DNA of 64,000 nucleotides, taken from assembly GCA_023446155.1 (NCBI GenBank), contig JAEXIT010000017.1, forward strand, positions 620,001-684,000, written 5' to 3'. A model generated the notes under the pieces. It was not told the DNA's origin, did not search any database, and saw nothing but the letters and a program-made list of their open reading frames with translations. This document shows, in pieces, positions 16,153-25,464 of this stretch (the stretch's first letter is position 1; each line of letters starts with the position of its first letter). A program made the position numbers and the translations under genes. This DNA is from Bacteroidota bacterium. GTDB taxonomy: Bacteria > Bacteroidota > Bacteroidia > Flavobacteriales > Flavobacteriaceae.

Positions 16153-16929
16153 TTAAATATTTTGTTTCTGATTCGCTTTTAACGATTCATAGGTATGATA
16201 TACGCTTAAAGCCTGTAAATACGATACGATAAATCCGTCTTTTCCATCCAGTATACCCAAACGGATAAAGTAGGCTTTGATAAACTTAAAAATGGTTTTC
16301 AGGTATTGGGTAAAAACGCTATACTTTTTACCTTTCAGAAAAAGTTCCTTACCTTTTAAAATTCCGTAATGAATCATTTTTTGTTTGTAAACGGCATAAT
16401 TGTCGTAGGAATAATGGAGTAACTTGTTTTGAAGTATTCCAATCGTTCCGTCGACTTTCAGTGTTTCGTGAACCAGTTTTTCCGGGATGTAGCGCGCTTT
16501 ATCTTTTTTAAATAACCGGAAGTTTTTATCCGTTTGCGTACCGGAAAAATGAATCACTCTTCCTGCAAAATAAAACTTCCTTAAAAAGTAATACGCATCT
16601 TTAGTCTCCGGTTTTTGAACTTCGGCAATAATTTCTGCACGCAAAGAAGGTGTAATCCGTTCATCGGCATCCAGAAATAAAACCCAGTTATGACTGGCCA
16701 GTTCAAGTGTCAGATTGCGTTGCGATGTAAAATCGACAAACTTGTTCTGAACCACTTTAACATTCGGATAGCTCTTGGCAATAGCCACAGTATTGTCGGT
16801 GCTATACGAGTCCATTACGATAATCTCATCCACAAAGTCCAGGCATTCAATTACGTCCCGGATATTTTTCTCTTCATTATACGTGATTATCAGTCCGCTG
16901 ATTTTAATAGAACTGGGTTGGGATGTCAT
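16153..16929 (-). CDS. Glycosyltransferase family 2 (WaaE/KdtX-like)
   Basis: A 258-residue GT-A enzyme. It starts with the family 2 signature SGLIITYNEEKNIRDVIECL, continues with EIIVMDSYSTDNTVAIAK, and has the metal-binding motif FLDADERITPSL, where DAD is the DXD motif. Then come KDARYIPEKLVHETLKV-type residues and a C-terminal helix. This pattern (DFTSQRN then DADERI) is characteristic of the WaaE/KdtX-like subgroup acting on lipid A-core or related lipid-linked glycans. It lies 9 bases downstream of the gene at 16939. Its N-terminal plan is repeated in the first half of the fusion protein at 17881-19773. Confidence 0.85.
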   Translation of the reverse strand: MTSQPSSIKISGLIITYNEEKNIRDVIECLDFVDEIIVMDSYSTDNTVAIAKSYPNVKVVQNKFVDFTSQRNLTLELASHNWVLFLDADERITPSLRAEIIAEVQKPETKDAYYFLRKFYFAGRVIHFSGTQTDKNFRLFKKDKARYIPEKLVHETLKVDGTIGILQNKLLHYSYDNYAVYKQKMIHYGILKGKELFLKGKKYSVFTQYLKTIFKFIKAYFIRLGILDGKDGFIVSYLQALSVYHTYESLKANQKQNI

Positions 16930-16938
16930 AGTATACGA

Positions 16939-17826
16939 TTAGCTTCTTTTTACAATTACATAATTGCGGTATTCGAATAGTCGTTTACCGGTTAAATCTT
17001 CGATAAAAGCCAGTAATTTTCTTCTGAAATTAAGATTACGGCTCATCTTTGTGGGATCAAAAGAGAACTTCCAGTTGCTTCGGTTCACTCTTTCCTGAAA
17101 AACCTGAGGATGCGTACCTTTAAACTTTAGCAGGCGCTCGGCATTCCCATAGTCGAATACATAGTCTTCATTATAGGTTCTGTCGATCCATTCATCGTCA
17201 CTACTGTAAAAGCGGCCAGTATTTTTAACTTTTGTTTTTAATCCGCTAGGGGCTTTTACCCATCCATAGTGGTAAATATAAGGAGCGATATGTTTCACTT
17301 TTAATTTACGGCCGTTAAAGCGGAAACCCTGGGCATCTTTATAGGATTCCATTCCCGGAAGATTGCGGATAATCCGAATTTCCCGGCGGTACCATCTGCG
17401 CGAATGTGCATAAAAATCATACGAGCCGTAGAAATGTGTATAATTAAACAATAAACCTTCAATATTCGGGTCCTTTAAAGATATTTCCATCTCTTTTCGA
17501 ATCGTTTCCAGGTATTTTTCATGAACACATTCGTCACCCTGAATATAAAAAGCCCAGTCTACATCGGGGCTAATGGCCTTAAAAGCCTTGTCGGTTTCGA
17601 GGGCAAAAGTACGACCGCCTTCGCGTACGCTATCGTCCCAAACAGTTTCAATGATTTTGATTTTTGGGGAATCAATACTTTTAATAAGATCTAATGTGGT
17701 GTCGGTAGAATTTCCATGGGCTACTATAAATTCATCACATATAGGTAATATTGACGTAATTGCTTCTACGATAGAGTAATCGTTTTGTACCGCATTGCGG
17801 ATAAAGGTAAAACCGGCGACTTTCAT
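16939..17826 (-). CDS. Glycosyltransferase family 2, variant subgroup
   Basis: A 295-residue protein with a GT-A-like start (MKVAGFTFIRNAVQNDYSIVEAI), EFIVAHGNSTDTTLDLIKSI, and the acidic segment WAFYIQGDECVHEKYLETI, where GDE stands in place of the usual DXD. The middle is rich in Trp, Tyr and Arg (SRRWYRREIRIIRN), and the C-terminus is basic. Such glycosyltransferases occur in polysaccharide loci across Bacteroidota, usually annotated only as family 2. Soluble, with no membrane helix. Its position in the run suggests it adds one sugar of the same glycan. The donor is unknown, and the replacement of DXD makes enzymatic details uncertain. Confidence 0.78.
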   Translation of the reverse strand: MKVAGFTFIRNAVQNDYSIVEAITSILPICDEFIVAHGNSTDTTLDLIKSIDSPKIKIIETVWDDSVREGGRTFALETDKAFKAISPDVDWAFYIQGDECVHEKYLETIRKEMEISLKDPNIEGLLFNYTHFYGSYDFYAHSRRWYRREIRIIRNLPGMESYKDAQGFRFNGRKLKVKHIAPYIYHYGWVKAPSGLKTKVKNTGRFYSSDDEWIDRTYNEDYVFDYGNAERLLKFKGTHPQVFQERVNRSNWKFSFDPTKMSRNLNFRRKLLAFIEDLTGKRLFEYRNYVIVKRS

Positions 17827-17880
17827 GTAGGTTGGATTTTATTTGGTTTTTATACTATCTTAAAAATAAGAATGGTTGTT

Positions 17881-19773
17881 TTATAATGATTGATAGAGCG
17901 TCATAATCCTGTTCGCGATAACATCGTCATTAAATTTCTGTACAAACATATAACCTTTTTCTGTTATCTCGTCTCTTAAATTGGAATCACGAAGTAATAA
18001 TTCGATTTTTGATTGTATGTCGGTACTATCGGTTGGGTCGACATAAAGACTATCGGGGCCACCGGCTTCCGGAAAAACACCGGAATGGGTGGTAATAACA
18101 GGAGTCCTGGAATACAACGCCTCGATAATCGGGATTCCGAAACCTTCAAAAAGCGACGGATAAATAAAAACGGTGGCCAACTGGTATACCATAGCGAGTT
18201 CGCGGCTGTTGAGTCCTTTTAAAAAGAGGACTTTTTCTTCCATTTGATGCTCCCGGATATAGTTTTTTACCGTTTGCGTATAGTTGGTTTCGCCACCAAT
18301 GATCACCAGATGGGTATCGATATTCCGAATGGCTTTTACGGCCGACAGTACGTTTTTTCGGATTTCTACGGTACCGACATTCAATACAAACTGACGGGGC
18401 AGGTTGTATTTTTCGACAACCGCTTTCTTGTCCTGTTCGGTATAACTTTCTTTAAAAACCTGCTGACATCCCTGATAAATCACTTCGATTTTCGATTCGG
18501 GAATTTTCAGGTACTGTACAATATCTTTTTTGGTCTGCTCGCTGATAGCGATTACAGTATCGGCATTGCGGGCTGCCTTTTTAAATTTGTAGAAATGAAT
18601 TTTGCGGTCGAAGAACGAATAGAACTCCGGATAACGCATAAAAATCAGATCGTGGATCGTTACGGTACTTTTGATTCCGGCTTTTTGCAATCCCGACGGT
18701 AATTCGCCCGAAAGGCCGTGAAAAAGTTGTACACCATCTTTTTTCAGATCGGAAATAATGGTGCGCTGGCGCCATATATTATAAAACTTCCGATTGAACC
18801 ATCCGCTTGGTTGTTTTTCGATAATGGTATCCGAATCACTGGAAAAAAGTTGTTTTCTGGCCGGTTTCGGATTGTATAATAAATAGTTGTTTTCCGGAAA
18901 AAAACGATTCATAATCCGCACCAGATCACGGCTGTAATTGCCCAATCCGGTCTGATTGTGAAAAACGCGTTTTGCCTCATAACCGATGGTTAGAGGTTCT
19001 TTTTCCCGATTTTCATTGCGGTACAACTGTTGCAGATATACATAACGCATATAAACGTGTCGTGACATTATTCGGGCCAAAGATACACCTTGTGATCCAT
19101 TTAGGAAGCCGAATTCGATTATATAATGCTTAAAAAAGCGAAAAGCCGGTTTTATATAAAAATGGAAAGCAGTTACTTTTTTCTTTTTGTGGAATAGCTC
19201 CTGCGCCCGTAATTTGGAATATTGCAGGCGTTTTCCTAAAAAGTCGGCTTTATTTGTAAACGAATAATGATGGATGATTTCCTTTAGAAGTCCGGTTTTA
19301 CCGTTTACGATAAGCTGTTCGTGTACGAGCTTATCGGAATAGCGGCATTTGGATTTTCGGAATAGGCGTATGGCCTTGTCCTGATTTTGTCCGCCATAAA
19401 ACATCGGTTTTTCGGCATAATAAAAAGCGCGTTTTACCCAAAAAGCCACTTCTTCCGGATGGGAAATCACCTGTTGTTTGAGTTCCTGAATTCCATTTTC
19501 GGTGACCCTTTCATCGGCATCAAAAAAGGTAACCCAGTCATTTGAGGCCAGATCAATGGCAAAATTCCGCTGACGGGAAAAATCGTCAAAAGGACGTTGT
19601 ACGATCCGTACCTTCGGAAATTCACTCCGGATAATATCCAGTGTGGTATCGCTGCTATACGAATCGACTACAATAATTTCGTCCGCGAAAGCCATATTCC
19701 GGAGATACGTCCGGATATTGTCTTCCTCGTTCATAATGATGGCTAACGCCGTTATTTTTGGACTTTCGCTCAT
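17881..19773 (-). CDS. Two-domain glycosyltransferase: GT2 fused to GT4
   Basis: A 630-residue fusion. Residues 1-245 form a WaaE-like family 2 domain: ITALAIIMNEEDNIRTYL, EIIVVDSYSSDTTLDII, DFSRQRNFAID, and the metal site FFDADERVTENG. Residues about 265-630 form a GT4/mannosyltransferase-like GT-B domain: IGYEAKRVFHNQTGLGNYSRDL, TVTIHDLIFMRYPEFYS, VIAISEQTKKDIV, RQFVLNVGTVEIRKNV, and the E-x7-E motif in SLFEGFGIPIIEALYSRTPVI. Both halves keep their catalytic motifs, so it could add two sugars in sequence. It is 4 bases from dapD and 54 bases from the next gene. The first domain resembles the stand-alone GT2 at 16153. Confidence 0.88.
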   Translation of the reverse strand: MSESPKITALAIIMNEEDNIRTYLRNMAFADEIIVVDSYSSDTTLDIIRSEFPKVRIVQRPFDDFSRQRNFAIDLASNDWVTFFDADERVTENGIQELKQQVISHPEEVAFWVKRAFYYAEKPMFYGGQNQDKAIRLFRKSKCRYSDKLVHEQLIVNGKTGLLKEIIHHYSFTNKADFLGKRLQYSKLRAQELFHKKKKVTAFHFYIKPAFRFFKHYIIEFGFLNGSQGVSLARIMSRHVYMRYVYLQQLYRNENREKEPLTIGYEAKRVFHNQTGLGNYSRDLVRIMNRFFPENNYLLYNPKPARKQLFSSDSDTIIEKQPSGWFNRKFYNIWRQRTIISDLKKDGVQLFHGLSGELPSGLQKAGIKSTVTIHDLIFMRYPEFYSFFDRKIHFYKFKKAARNADTVIAISEQTKKDIVQYLKIPESKIEVIYQGCQQVFKESYTEQDKKAVVEKYNLPRQFVLNVGTVEIRKNVLSAVKAIRNIDTHLVIIGGETNYTQTVKNYIREHQMEEKVLFLKGLNSRELAMVYQLATVFIYPSLFEGFGIPIIEALYSRTPVITTHSGVFPEAGGPDSLYVDPTDSTDIQSKIELLLRDSNLRDEITEKGYMFVQKFNDDVIANRIMTLYQSL

Positions 19774-19777
19774 TAAA

Positions 19778-20593
19778 TTAGATGGCCACGTCGTATTCTC
19801 TTAAAGCGTCGTTTAAGGAAGTTTTTAAATCGGTTGAAGGCTTGCGTTTTCCAATGATCAGCGCACATGGCACCTGATAGTCACCAGCGGCAAATTTTTT
19901 AGTATAACTTCCCGGAATCACTACCGAACGCGCCGGAACAATCCCTTTCATTTCGATAGGGGTATCGCCGGTTACGTCGATAATCTTAGTAGAAGCCGTT
20001 AGGCACACATTGGCCCCAAGTACCGCTTCTTTTTCCACGCGTACTCCTTCTACAACGATACATCTTGAACCGATAAAAGCACCGTCTTCAATGATTACCG
20101 GAGCAGCTTGCAAGGGTTCCAATACCCCGCCGATTCCAACACCACCACTCAGGTGTACGTTTTTCCCGATTTGAGCACAACTACCCACAGTTGCCCACGT
20201 ATCCACCATGGTACCTTCGTCGACATACGCACCAATATTTACATAGCTGGGCATTAAGATCACCCCGCTGGAAATATAAGCACCATGGCGTGCCACAGCG
20301 TTTGGAACCACGCGGATGCCTTTTTCGGCATAACCTCTTTTTAACGGCATTTTATCGTGATATTCGAATATTCCAGCCTCAAGCGTTTCCATTTTCTGGA
20401 TTGGAAAATACATCACTACGGCCTTTTTTACCCATTCGTTTACCTGCCATCCGTCGGTTGTTGGCTCGGCAACACGCAGTTTTCCGGAATCCAGTAATTC
20501 GATCACTTCTCTAATAGCATTCGTCGTATTTTCTTCTTGTAATAAGGCACGGTTTTCCCATGCTTGCTCTATTATTGGCTGTAAGGCATTCAT
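19778..20593 (-). CDS. dapD: 2,3,4,5-tetrahydropyridine-2,6-dicarboxylate N-succinyltransferase
   Basis: A 271-residue enzyme of lysine and diaminopimelate synthesis that transfers succinyl from succinyl-CoA to tetrahydrodipicolinate. The frame is open to 20716, but the ATG at 20593 (MNALQPIIEQAWENRALL) gives the family length and lies about 20 bases after a good -7 box. The N-terminal helical part is followed by a left-handed beta-helix of hexapeptide repeats (VRVVPNAVARHGAYISSGVI, IGAYVDEGTMVDTWATVGSC, VIIEDGAFIGSRCIVVEGV). The C-terminus KRKPSTDLKTSLNDALREYDVAI is typical. It is divergent from pyrD and probably drives its own transcript, which may read into the glycosyltransferase cluster 4 bases downstream. 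Confidence 0.95.
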   Translation of the reverse strand: MNALQPIIEQAWENRALLQEENTTNAIREVIELLDSGKLRVAEPTTDGWQVNEWVKKAVVMYFPIQKMETLEAGIFEYHDKMPLKRGYAEKGIRVVPNAVARHGAYISSGVILMPSYVNIGAYVDEGTMVDTWATVGSCAQIGKNVHLSGGVGIGGVLEPLQAAPVIIEDGAFIGSRCIVVEGVRVEKEAVLGANVCLTASTKIIDVTGDTPIEMKGIVPARSVVIPGSYTKKFAAGDYQVPCALIIGKRKPSTDLKTSLNDALREYDVAI

Positions 20594-20611
20594 ATAAAAA
20601 TCGATTTTTAG

Positions 20612-20619
20612 CAAATATA
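20612..20619 (-). promoter_or_regulatory. Bacteroidota-type -7 box for dapD
   Basis: On the minus strand this reads TATATTTG, followed by C. A TTTC lies 18 bases upstream in the -33 position. It supports the dapD start at 20593 and is incompatible with the longer open frame being used as the coding start. Confidence 0.6.
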
Positions 20620-20697
20620 GCCCCATTTTTTTAAAACGAAATAGAAAATAGCAGAATTTGGGCAGGCGGATACCTTTCGAAACACCATATATTTTTC

Positions 20698-20705
20698 TAT
20701 TTTTG
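20698..20705 (+). promoter_or_regulatory. Bacteroidota-type -7 box for pyrD
   Basis: TATTTTTG lies 20 bases before the pyrD ATG. The -33 element is weak. Together with the dapD box it makes a compact divergent promoter region of about 130 bases. Confidence 0.55.
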
Positions 20706-20725
20706 CAGCACAACACAACACACTT

Positions 20726-21745
20726 ATGTACAAATCAATAATCCGACCGATACTGTTCCGTTTTGACCCGGAAAAAATCCATCATTTTACCTTTGGAAGC
20801 ATCCGTTTCCTTCATAAAATACCCGGTGTTCCGGCCTTGTTAAACGCTATTTACGAAGTCCATGACCCGCGACTGGAACGGGAAGTTTTCGGATTGCGTT
20901 TTAAAAACCCGGTAGGACTTGCTGCGGGACTGGATAAAGATGCCAAACTGTACAAGGAACTATCCAATTTAGGATTTGGATTTATCGAAATCGGAACCCT
21001 TACTCCTAAAGGTCAGGAGGGAAATCCAAAAAAGCGTTTGTTCCGTTTAAAAGCCGATAGCGCGTTGATCAACCGCATGGGATTTAATAACGGAGGCGTT
21101 ATTGAAGCAGTGGAACGTCTGAAAAAAAATAACGGTGTGCTGATAGGCGGCAACATTGGCAAAAATAAAATCACGCCCAATGAAGAAGCTACAAAAGATT
21201 ACGAAAGCTGTTTTGAAGCATTATACGAGTATGTCGATTATTTTGTAGTGAATGTAAGTTCGCCGAATACGCCCAATCTGAGAGCGTTACAAGATAAAGA
21301 ACCGCTAACCGAGCTATTACAGACGTTACAACATAAAAACCAAACCAAACCCAAACAAAAACCGATACTGTTAAAAATCGCTCCGGATCTGACTGATGAG
21401 CAATTGCTGGACATCATCGATATTGTACGCGATACAAAAATCGCCGGGGTAATCGCAACGAATACGACCATTTCGAGGGACGGACTGGTTTCGGAAAACA
21501 AAAAAGAAACCGGCGGACTTTCCGGAAAACCACTTACCAAACGATCGACAGAAGTAATCCGATTCCTGTCGGAAAAAAGCAATAAAGCTTTCCCGATTAT
21601 CGGAGTTGGCGGGATTCACTCAGCCGAAGATGCGATCGAAAAATTGGAAGCCGGTGCGAGTCTGATACAATTGTATACCGGATTTATCTACGAAGGCCCA
21701 GGTTTAATCAAAGCAATCAATAAAAAAATACTGGCCGGAAAATAG
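20726..21745 (+). CDS. pyrD: Dihydroorotate dehydrogenase (quinone), class 2
   Basis: A 339-residue FMN enzyme that oxidises dihydroorotate to orotate in pyrimidine synthesis and passes electrons to quinone. The N-terminal membrane-associating helices of class 2 are present (IRPILFRFDPEKIHHFTFGS). They are followed by NPVGLAAGLDKDAKLYKEL, IEIGTLTPKGQEGNPKKRLFR, INRMGFNNGG, YFVVNVSSPNTPNLR (with the class 2 catalytic Ser region), and the FMN phosphate loop IIGVGGIHSAEDAIEKLEAGAS. A promoter lies directly upstream and a strong terminator downstream, so it appears monocistronic. Confidence 0.96.
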   Translation: MYKSIIRPILFRFDPEKIHHFTFGSIRFLHKIPGVPALLNAIYEVHDPRLEREVFGLRFKNPVGLAAGLDKDAKLYKELSNLGFGFIEIGTLTPKGQEGNPKKRLFRLKADSALINRMGFNNGGVIEAVERLKKNNGVLIGGNIGKNKITPNEEATKDYESCFEALYEYVDYFVVNVSSPNTPNLRALQDKEPLTELLQTLQHKNQTKPKQKPILLKIAPDLTDEQLLDIIDIVRDTKIAGVIATNTTISRDGLVSENKKETGGLSGKPLTKRSTEVIRFLSEKSNKAFPIIGVGGIHSAEDAIEKLEAGASLIQLYTGFIYEGPGLIKAINKKILAGK

Positions 21746-21800
21746 TACGATTTATTCTGACCTTAAAACAGGAATCTGTTAAACTTTTTCCGTCAGGGAG

Positions 21801-21847
21801 AACCGCAATATTATAATTGTTTGAAAATTATAGCATTGCGGTTTTTT
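21801..21847 (+). terminator. Intrinsic terminator after pyrD
   Basis: AACCGCAATATTATAATT pairs with AATTATAGCATTGCGGTT (one small bulge), followed by TTTTTTC. It ends 46 bases before the -33 element of the next promoter. Confidence 0.8.
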
Positions 21848-21892
21848 CTTGATCCGCATTTTTAAAATAGCGTGACAACACGGTTGGTATAT

Positions 21893-21922
21893 TTGAAAGT
21901 TATGAACTTTAGCGTATCTTTG
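21893..21922 (+). promoter_or_regulatory. Complete Bacteroidota promoter for HMG-CoA lyase
   Basis: TTG at 21893-21895, a spacer of 19 bases, then TATCTTTG at 21915-21922. This is the best match to the TTG-N19-TAnnTTTG consensus in the window. The ATG follows 7 bases later, so the mRNA would be leaderless or nearly so. Confidence 0.7.
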
Positions 21923-21929
21923 AAACGTT

Positions 21930-22793
21930 ATGGAGCAAGTTAAAATCATCGAGTGTCCCCGAGATGCCATGCAGGGCATCAAGGCGTTTATTCCTACAGA
22001 AAAGAAAGTGCAATACATTCAATCGTTATTGCGTGTAGGATTCGATACTATTGATTTTGGCAGTTTTGTTTCGGCAAAAGCGATTCCACAGATGCAGGAT
22101 ACGCCCGAAGTATTGGCACAACTGGATCTGTCGCAAACCAAAAGCAAACTACTGGCAATCATTGCCAATACGATAGGGGCAGAAAATGCCGCCCGTTATC
22201 CGGAAATCAAATACCTTGGATTTCCGTTTTCGATATCGGAAAACTTCCAGATGCGAAACACCCATAAAACCATAGCCGAATCACTGGTAACCTTACGGGA
22301 AATCCTGGACATTGCCAATGCTACCGATAAAGAAGTGGTCGCTTATTTGTCGATGGGATTCGGAAACCCTTATGGGGATCCCTGGAGTGTGGAAATTGTA
22401 GGCGAGTGGACCGAAAAGCTGTCCAATATGGGCGTGAAAATTTTGTCGCTTTCCGATACGGTAGGATCGTCTACACCGGAAGTGATTTCCTATTTGTTTT
22501 CCAATTTAATTCCGAAATACCCGCATATTGAATTCGGCGCACATTTGCATACTACACCGGACAAATGGTTTGAAAAAGTAGCGGCTGCCTATAAAGCCGG
22601 ATGCCGTCGTTTTGATGGAGCGATTCAAGGATTTGGCGGTTGCCCGATGGCCAAAGATGACCTGACCGGGAATATGCCGACCGAAAAAATGCTGTCTTAT
22701 TTTACTACACAAAAAGCCGATACGGGATTAAGCCCAATGAGTTTTGAGAGTGCTTATAACGAAGCACTTAAAATTTTTACGGTTTATCATTAA
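21930..22793 (+). CDS. Hydroxymethylglutaryl-CoA lyase
   Basis: A 287-residue TIM-barrel lyase of the HMGL/DRE-TIM family. It cleaves HMG-CoA to acetoacetate and acetyl-CoA, the last step of leucine breakdown. The start motif is IECPRDAMQGIKAFIPT, with the catalytic Arg-Asp. Then come IDFGSFVSAKAIPQMQDT, LGFPFSISENFQMRNT, YLSMGFGNPYGDP, SLSDTVGSSTPE, and FGAHLHTTPDKWFEK with the metal-binding HLH. A glycine-rich loop follows (FDGAIQGFGGCPMAKDDLTGNMPTE) with the conserved Cys. These are all hallmarks of the family. It stands alone behind its own promoter. No leucine-pathway neighbours lie in the window. Confidence 0.92.
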   Translation: MEQVKIIECPRDAMQGIKAFIPTEKKVQYIQSLLRVGFDTIDFGSFVSAKAIPQMQDTPEVLAQLDLSQTKSKLLAIIANTIGAENAARYPEIKYLGFPFSISENFQMRNTHKTIAESLVTLREILDIANATDKEVVAYLSMGFGNPYGDPWSVEIVGEWTEKLSNMGVKILSLSDTVGSSTPEVISYLFSNLIPKYPHIEFGAHLHTTPDKWFEKVAAAYKAGCRRFDGAIQGFGGCPMAKDDLTGNMPTEKMLSYFTTQKADTGLSPMSFESAYNEALKIFTVYH

Positions 22794-23163
22794 CTACAAA
22801 AAGTAACTATCTGTTTTGTCTACCACGCGGGATTTTTTGTCCTAGTGTGTTTTTGTTGTATTGTCAGGTAAATGGTTAAGTTTGTTGCATGGTTGCAAGT
22901 TGTGGATTTGATTTGTTGATAATATGGTGTATTATTTAGTAAATATGTTGTAAAAATTAAATAATAGCGACTTTGTTTGGATCGATTTCGATACTGCTAC
23001 CCGAAAGATTTCTAAAAACGCTTTTGCATTCTTTGAATAAGGTTACTTTACTAACGATGGTCTGATTCCCCCTATGGTTTTTTCGTTGTGTTTTGCCGGT
23101 GAAAGATTAGCTTCTTTATTGCCGATGTTTACAAGATTTAATGCTATCTAAAATAATAAACGC
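22794..23163 (+). other. Intergenic region upstream of the tandem secreted-protein genes
   Basis: 370 AT-rich bases without a gene. One possible promoter is TTG (22856-22858), an 18-base spacer and TAAGTTTG (22877-22884). It would leave a leader of almost 280 bases before the ATG at 23164. No terminator hairpin for the preceding gene, riboswitch or repeat was recognised. Confidence 0.4.
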
Positions 23164-24105
23164 ATGGAAAAAAATATAAAACGTAGTGCAATTCTATTTT
23201 CACTTTTTTTTGCAGGGTTAATCCATTCTCAAGGAGTAGGGATTAATACAACAAATCCGAAGGCTACTTTGGACATAACAGGAAATAACGGGGTAACGGA
23301 TGTTGATGGAGTTCTCGTTCCACGACTTACAAGGGCAACATTGACGGTCAAAGGAGATAGTTTGTATGGAACGGAGCAAAACGGGTTGATTATTTATATT
23401 ACCGATGTAACGGGAGGTAACGCCTCGGCGCAACGAATAAATATGGATGAACCGGGCTATTATATTTTTAGTAGTGCTGCTAATTCCTGGCAAAAACTGA
23501 AACAAAAGCCTTGGCAGATTGCAGGTGAAACAACACAGGCAACTATAAATACTCAAAATATCTATCAAAATGGGAATGTTGCTATAGGGGATTATAGTGC
23601 GGCCGTTCCTACGGAAAAACTAGATGTTAGCGGTGGGATCAGAATACGAAATCTGGAAGATGGTAATTTGCGGATCAATTATCCCTATAATATCGTCGCA
23701 AAAGCAGATGGTACTTTTGCCTCTACGGCTGGTTGTTATCGAATATGGCGGTATGCTTTAACTAGTGCCGAAGCTGTGATGACCGATGATGACGATATAT
23801 TACAGATATTTTCGATGAATGCCAATACGATTACCTTGCCGTCCAATCCGCAACCCGGTAGGGTTGTGTTGATTCGTATTGATGGTGATCCTAGTGTAAC
23901 CTATAATATCGTCACGCCTACTGTCACCCCTGCAGGGTATTTGCGAACGGGCTATGCTAATAATGACAATCCTGTATCGGCATCCGATTATATTACGCGT
24001 ATTAAACCCAGAACAGCTGTAGAATTACTTTGGACAGGACCGTTAGGTGGTAGTGGCGGCGGATTAGGCTGGGTGCAAATTGGAGGTGCAGACCAGAATG
24101 ATTAA
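23164..24105 (+). CDS. Secreted protein of a tandem paralogous family, copy 1
   Basis: A 313-residue exported protein. The signal peptide has a lysine-rich start (MEKNIKRS), a hydrophobic core LFSLFFAGLI and cleavage near HSQ. The mature N-terminus GVGINTTNPKATLDITGNNG is a motif seen at the start of many flavobacterial surface proteins. A second version recurs at about residues 150-165 (AAVPTEKLDVSGGIRI). The end is GGLGWVQIGG. The repeated LDI/LDV-x-G motif resembles phage tail-fibre and adhesin head modules, which hints at a surface fibre. That is inference. No T9SS sorting domain is apparent. Function unknown. Confidence 0.72.
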   Translation: MEKNIKRSAILFSLFFAGLIHSQGVGINTTNPKATLDITGNNGVTDVDGVLVPRLTRATLTVKGDSLYGTEQNGLIIYITDVTGGNASAQRINMDEPGYYIFSSAANSWQKLKQKPWQIAGETTQATINTQNIYQNGNVAIGDYSAAVPTEKLDVSGGIRIRNLEDGNLRINYPYNIVAKADGTFASTAGCYRIWRYALTSAEAVMTDDDDILQIFSMNANTITLPSNPQPGRVVLIRIDGDPSVTYNIVTPTVTPAGYLRTGYANNDNPVSASDYITRIKPRTAVELLWTGPLGGSGGGLGWVQIGGADQND

Positions 24106-24389
24106 GTACAACACGATACAATTGTAGATTTCAATGTGCTTTGGTGGTTCTTCCTGCGACTTCAGGATAAAGCCGGATCGAATGCTAGTGACTAAAAAGC
24201 AATATGAAAAATGCTTTTAAAGTATAAAACAGGCACTTTTATTACCCACTTTACATAATGCCGTGTTAAGATCGTTTTAAACGATACTCTTTTTGCTATT
24301 GTCAACGACGATTTAATGACTTCATGCAAAAGATGCCGACTGTTTTACTCCTTCTATAAATAATTTACGGTTTGTTAAATAATAAATGT

Positions 24390-25346
24390 ATGAAAAATAT
24401 AAAAAAACGCAGTGCAATGCTATTCCTCTTTTTCTTCGCAGGGTTTATTTATGCTCAGGAAGGATTGGGAATTAATACATTAAGTCCTAAGGCTACTTTG
24501 GACATAACGGCAACAAACGATGTAGCAACTGCTGATGGGGTACTTGTTCCAAGGCTTACTCTGGCAGAATTAACCGCGAAGGGTGATGGCTTGTATGGAG
24601 CCGATCAGAATGGAGTGCTCATCTATATTACCGATGTTAGTGGCGGAAATGCTGCCGCACAACGGGTGAATATTGGCGAAACGGGACATTATTTTTTTGA
24701 TAGTGCCTCCAATACCTGGAAAAAACTTAATGAAAACGGTTGGCGGGTAGTAGGAGAAAAGGTTCAGGCGACCTTAAATACTCAGGATATTTATCATAAT
24801 GGTAAAGTTACTATGGGAGATTTCAGTACAGCAGCGATGACAGCTACGCATCAATTGGATGTTAATGGGAATATCAGAATTCGTAGTCTGAGTGATGGTA
24901 AAGCGCGTACAGAATTTCCCTATAGTATAGTAGGGAATGCAAATGGTGTTTTGGCATCCTCAAGAGGTAATTACAGAGTGTGGAGAGGAGCTATGAATAT
25001 TACTCAGGCCGTAATGACTGAGGACGATGATGCATTAAATATATTTTCAGCGAATGCAAATATCATTGCATTTCCACCCAATCCTAAACTCGGTAAGGTT
25101 ATTACGATACGTATTGATGGCGCATCTTTTTATAATGGTAGTAATGTTACGTATAGCGTAGTGACTCCTGGTGTTACACCAACGGGGTATTTGCCAATGA
25201 ATTATGTTACCAATACTTCGGTAGTAGCAGCGGATTATAAAACCACTATCAAATCGAAAACGGCTATTACAGTAGTATGGACAGGAATGTTTGGAAGTGG
25301 GGGATTAGGGTGGGTTCAAATTGGAGGTAATAATCAGGTTAATTAG
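24390..25346 (+). CDS. Secreted protein of a tandem paralogous family, copy 2
   Basis: A 318-residue paralogue of copies 1 and 3. The frame is open from 24372, but the ATG at 24390 (MKNIKKRSAMLFLFFFAGFIYAQ) gives a clean signal peptide matching its siblings. It repeats the family blocks: GLGINTLSPKATLDITATN, NGVLIYITDVSGGNAAAQRV, TWKKLNENGWRVVGEKVQAT, HQLDVNGNIRIRSLSDGKAR, MTEDDDALNIFSANANIIAF, and GGLGWVQIGGNNQ. It is separated from copy 1 by 284 AT-rich bases in which I see no gene or clear promoter. Probably exported across the inner membrane; role unknown. Confidence 0.72.
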   Translation: MKNIKKRSAMLFLFFFAGFIYAQEGLGINTLSPKATLDITATNDVATADGVLVPRLTLAELTAKGDGLYGADQNGVLIYITDVSGGNAAAQRVNIGETGHYFFDSASNTWKKLNENGWRVVGEKVQATLNTQDIYHNGKVTMGDFSTAAMTATHQLDVNGNIRIRSLSDGKARTEFPYSIVGNANGVLASSRGNYRVWRGAMNITQAVMTEDDDALNIFSANANIIAFPPNPKLGKVITIRIDGASFYNGSNVTYSVVTPGVTPTGYLPMNYVTNTSVVAADYKTTIKSKTAITVVWTGMFGSGGLGWVQIGGNNQVN

Positions 25347-25464
25347 AGACGTTTTGGGAATGTTTGCACCTGCTATGTAGAGGCATAATTCAGATAGCTA
25401 TATGTTGTCGCTATATAGGGTAAGGTATTCTTGTAAAATGGATGACATATTAAAAAATGAACAT

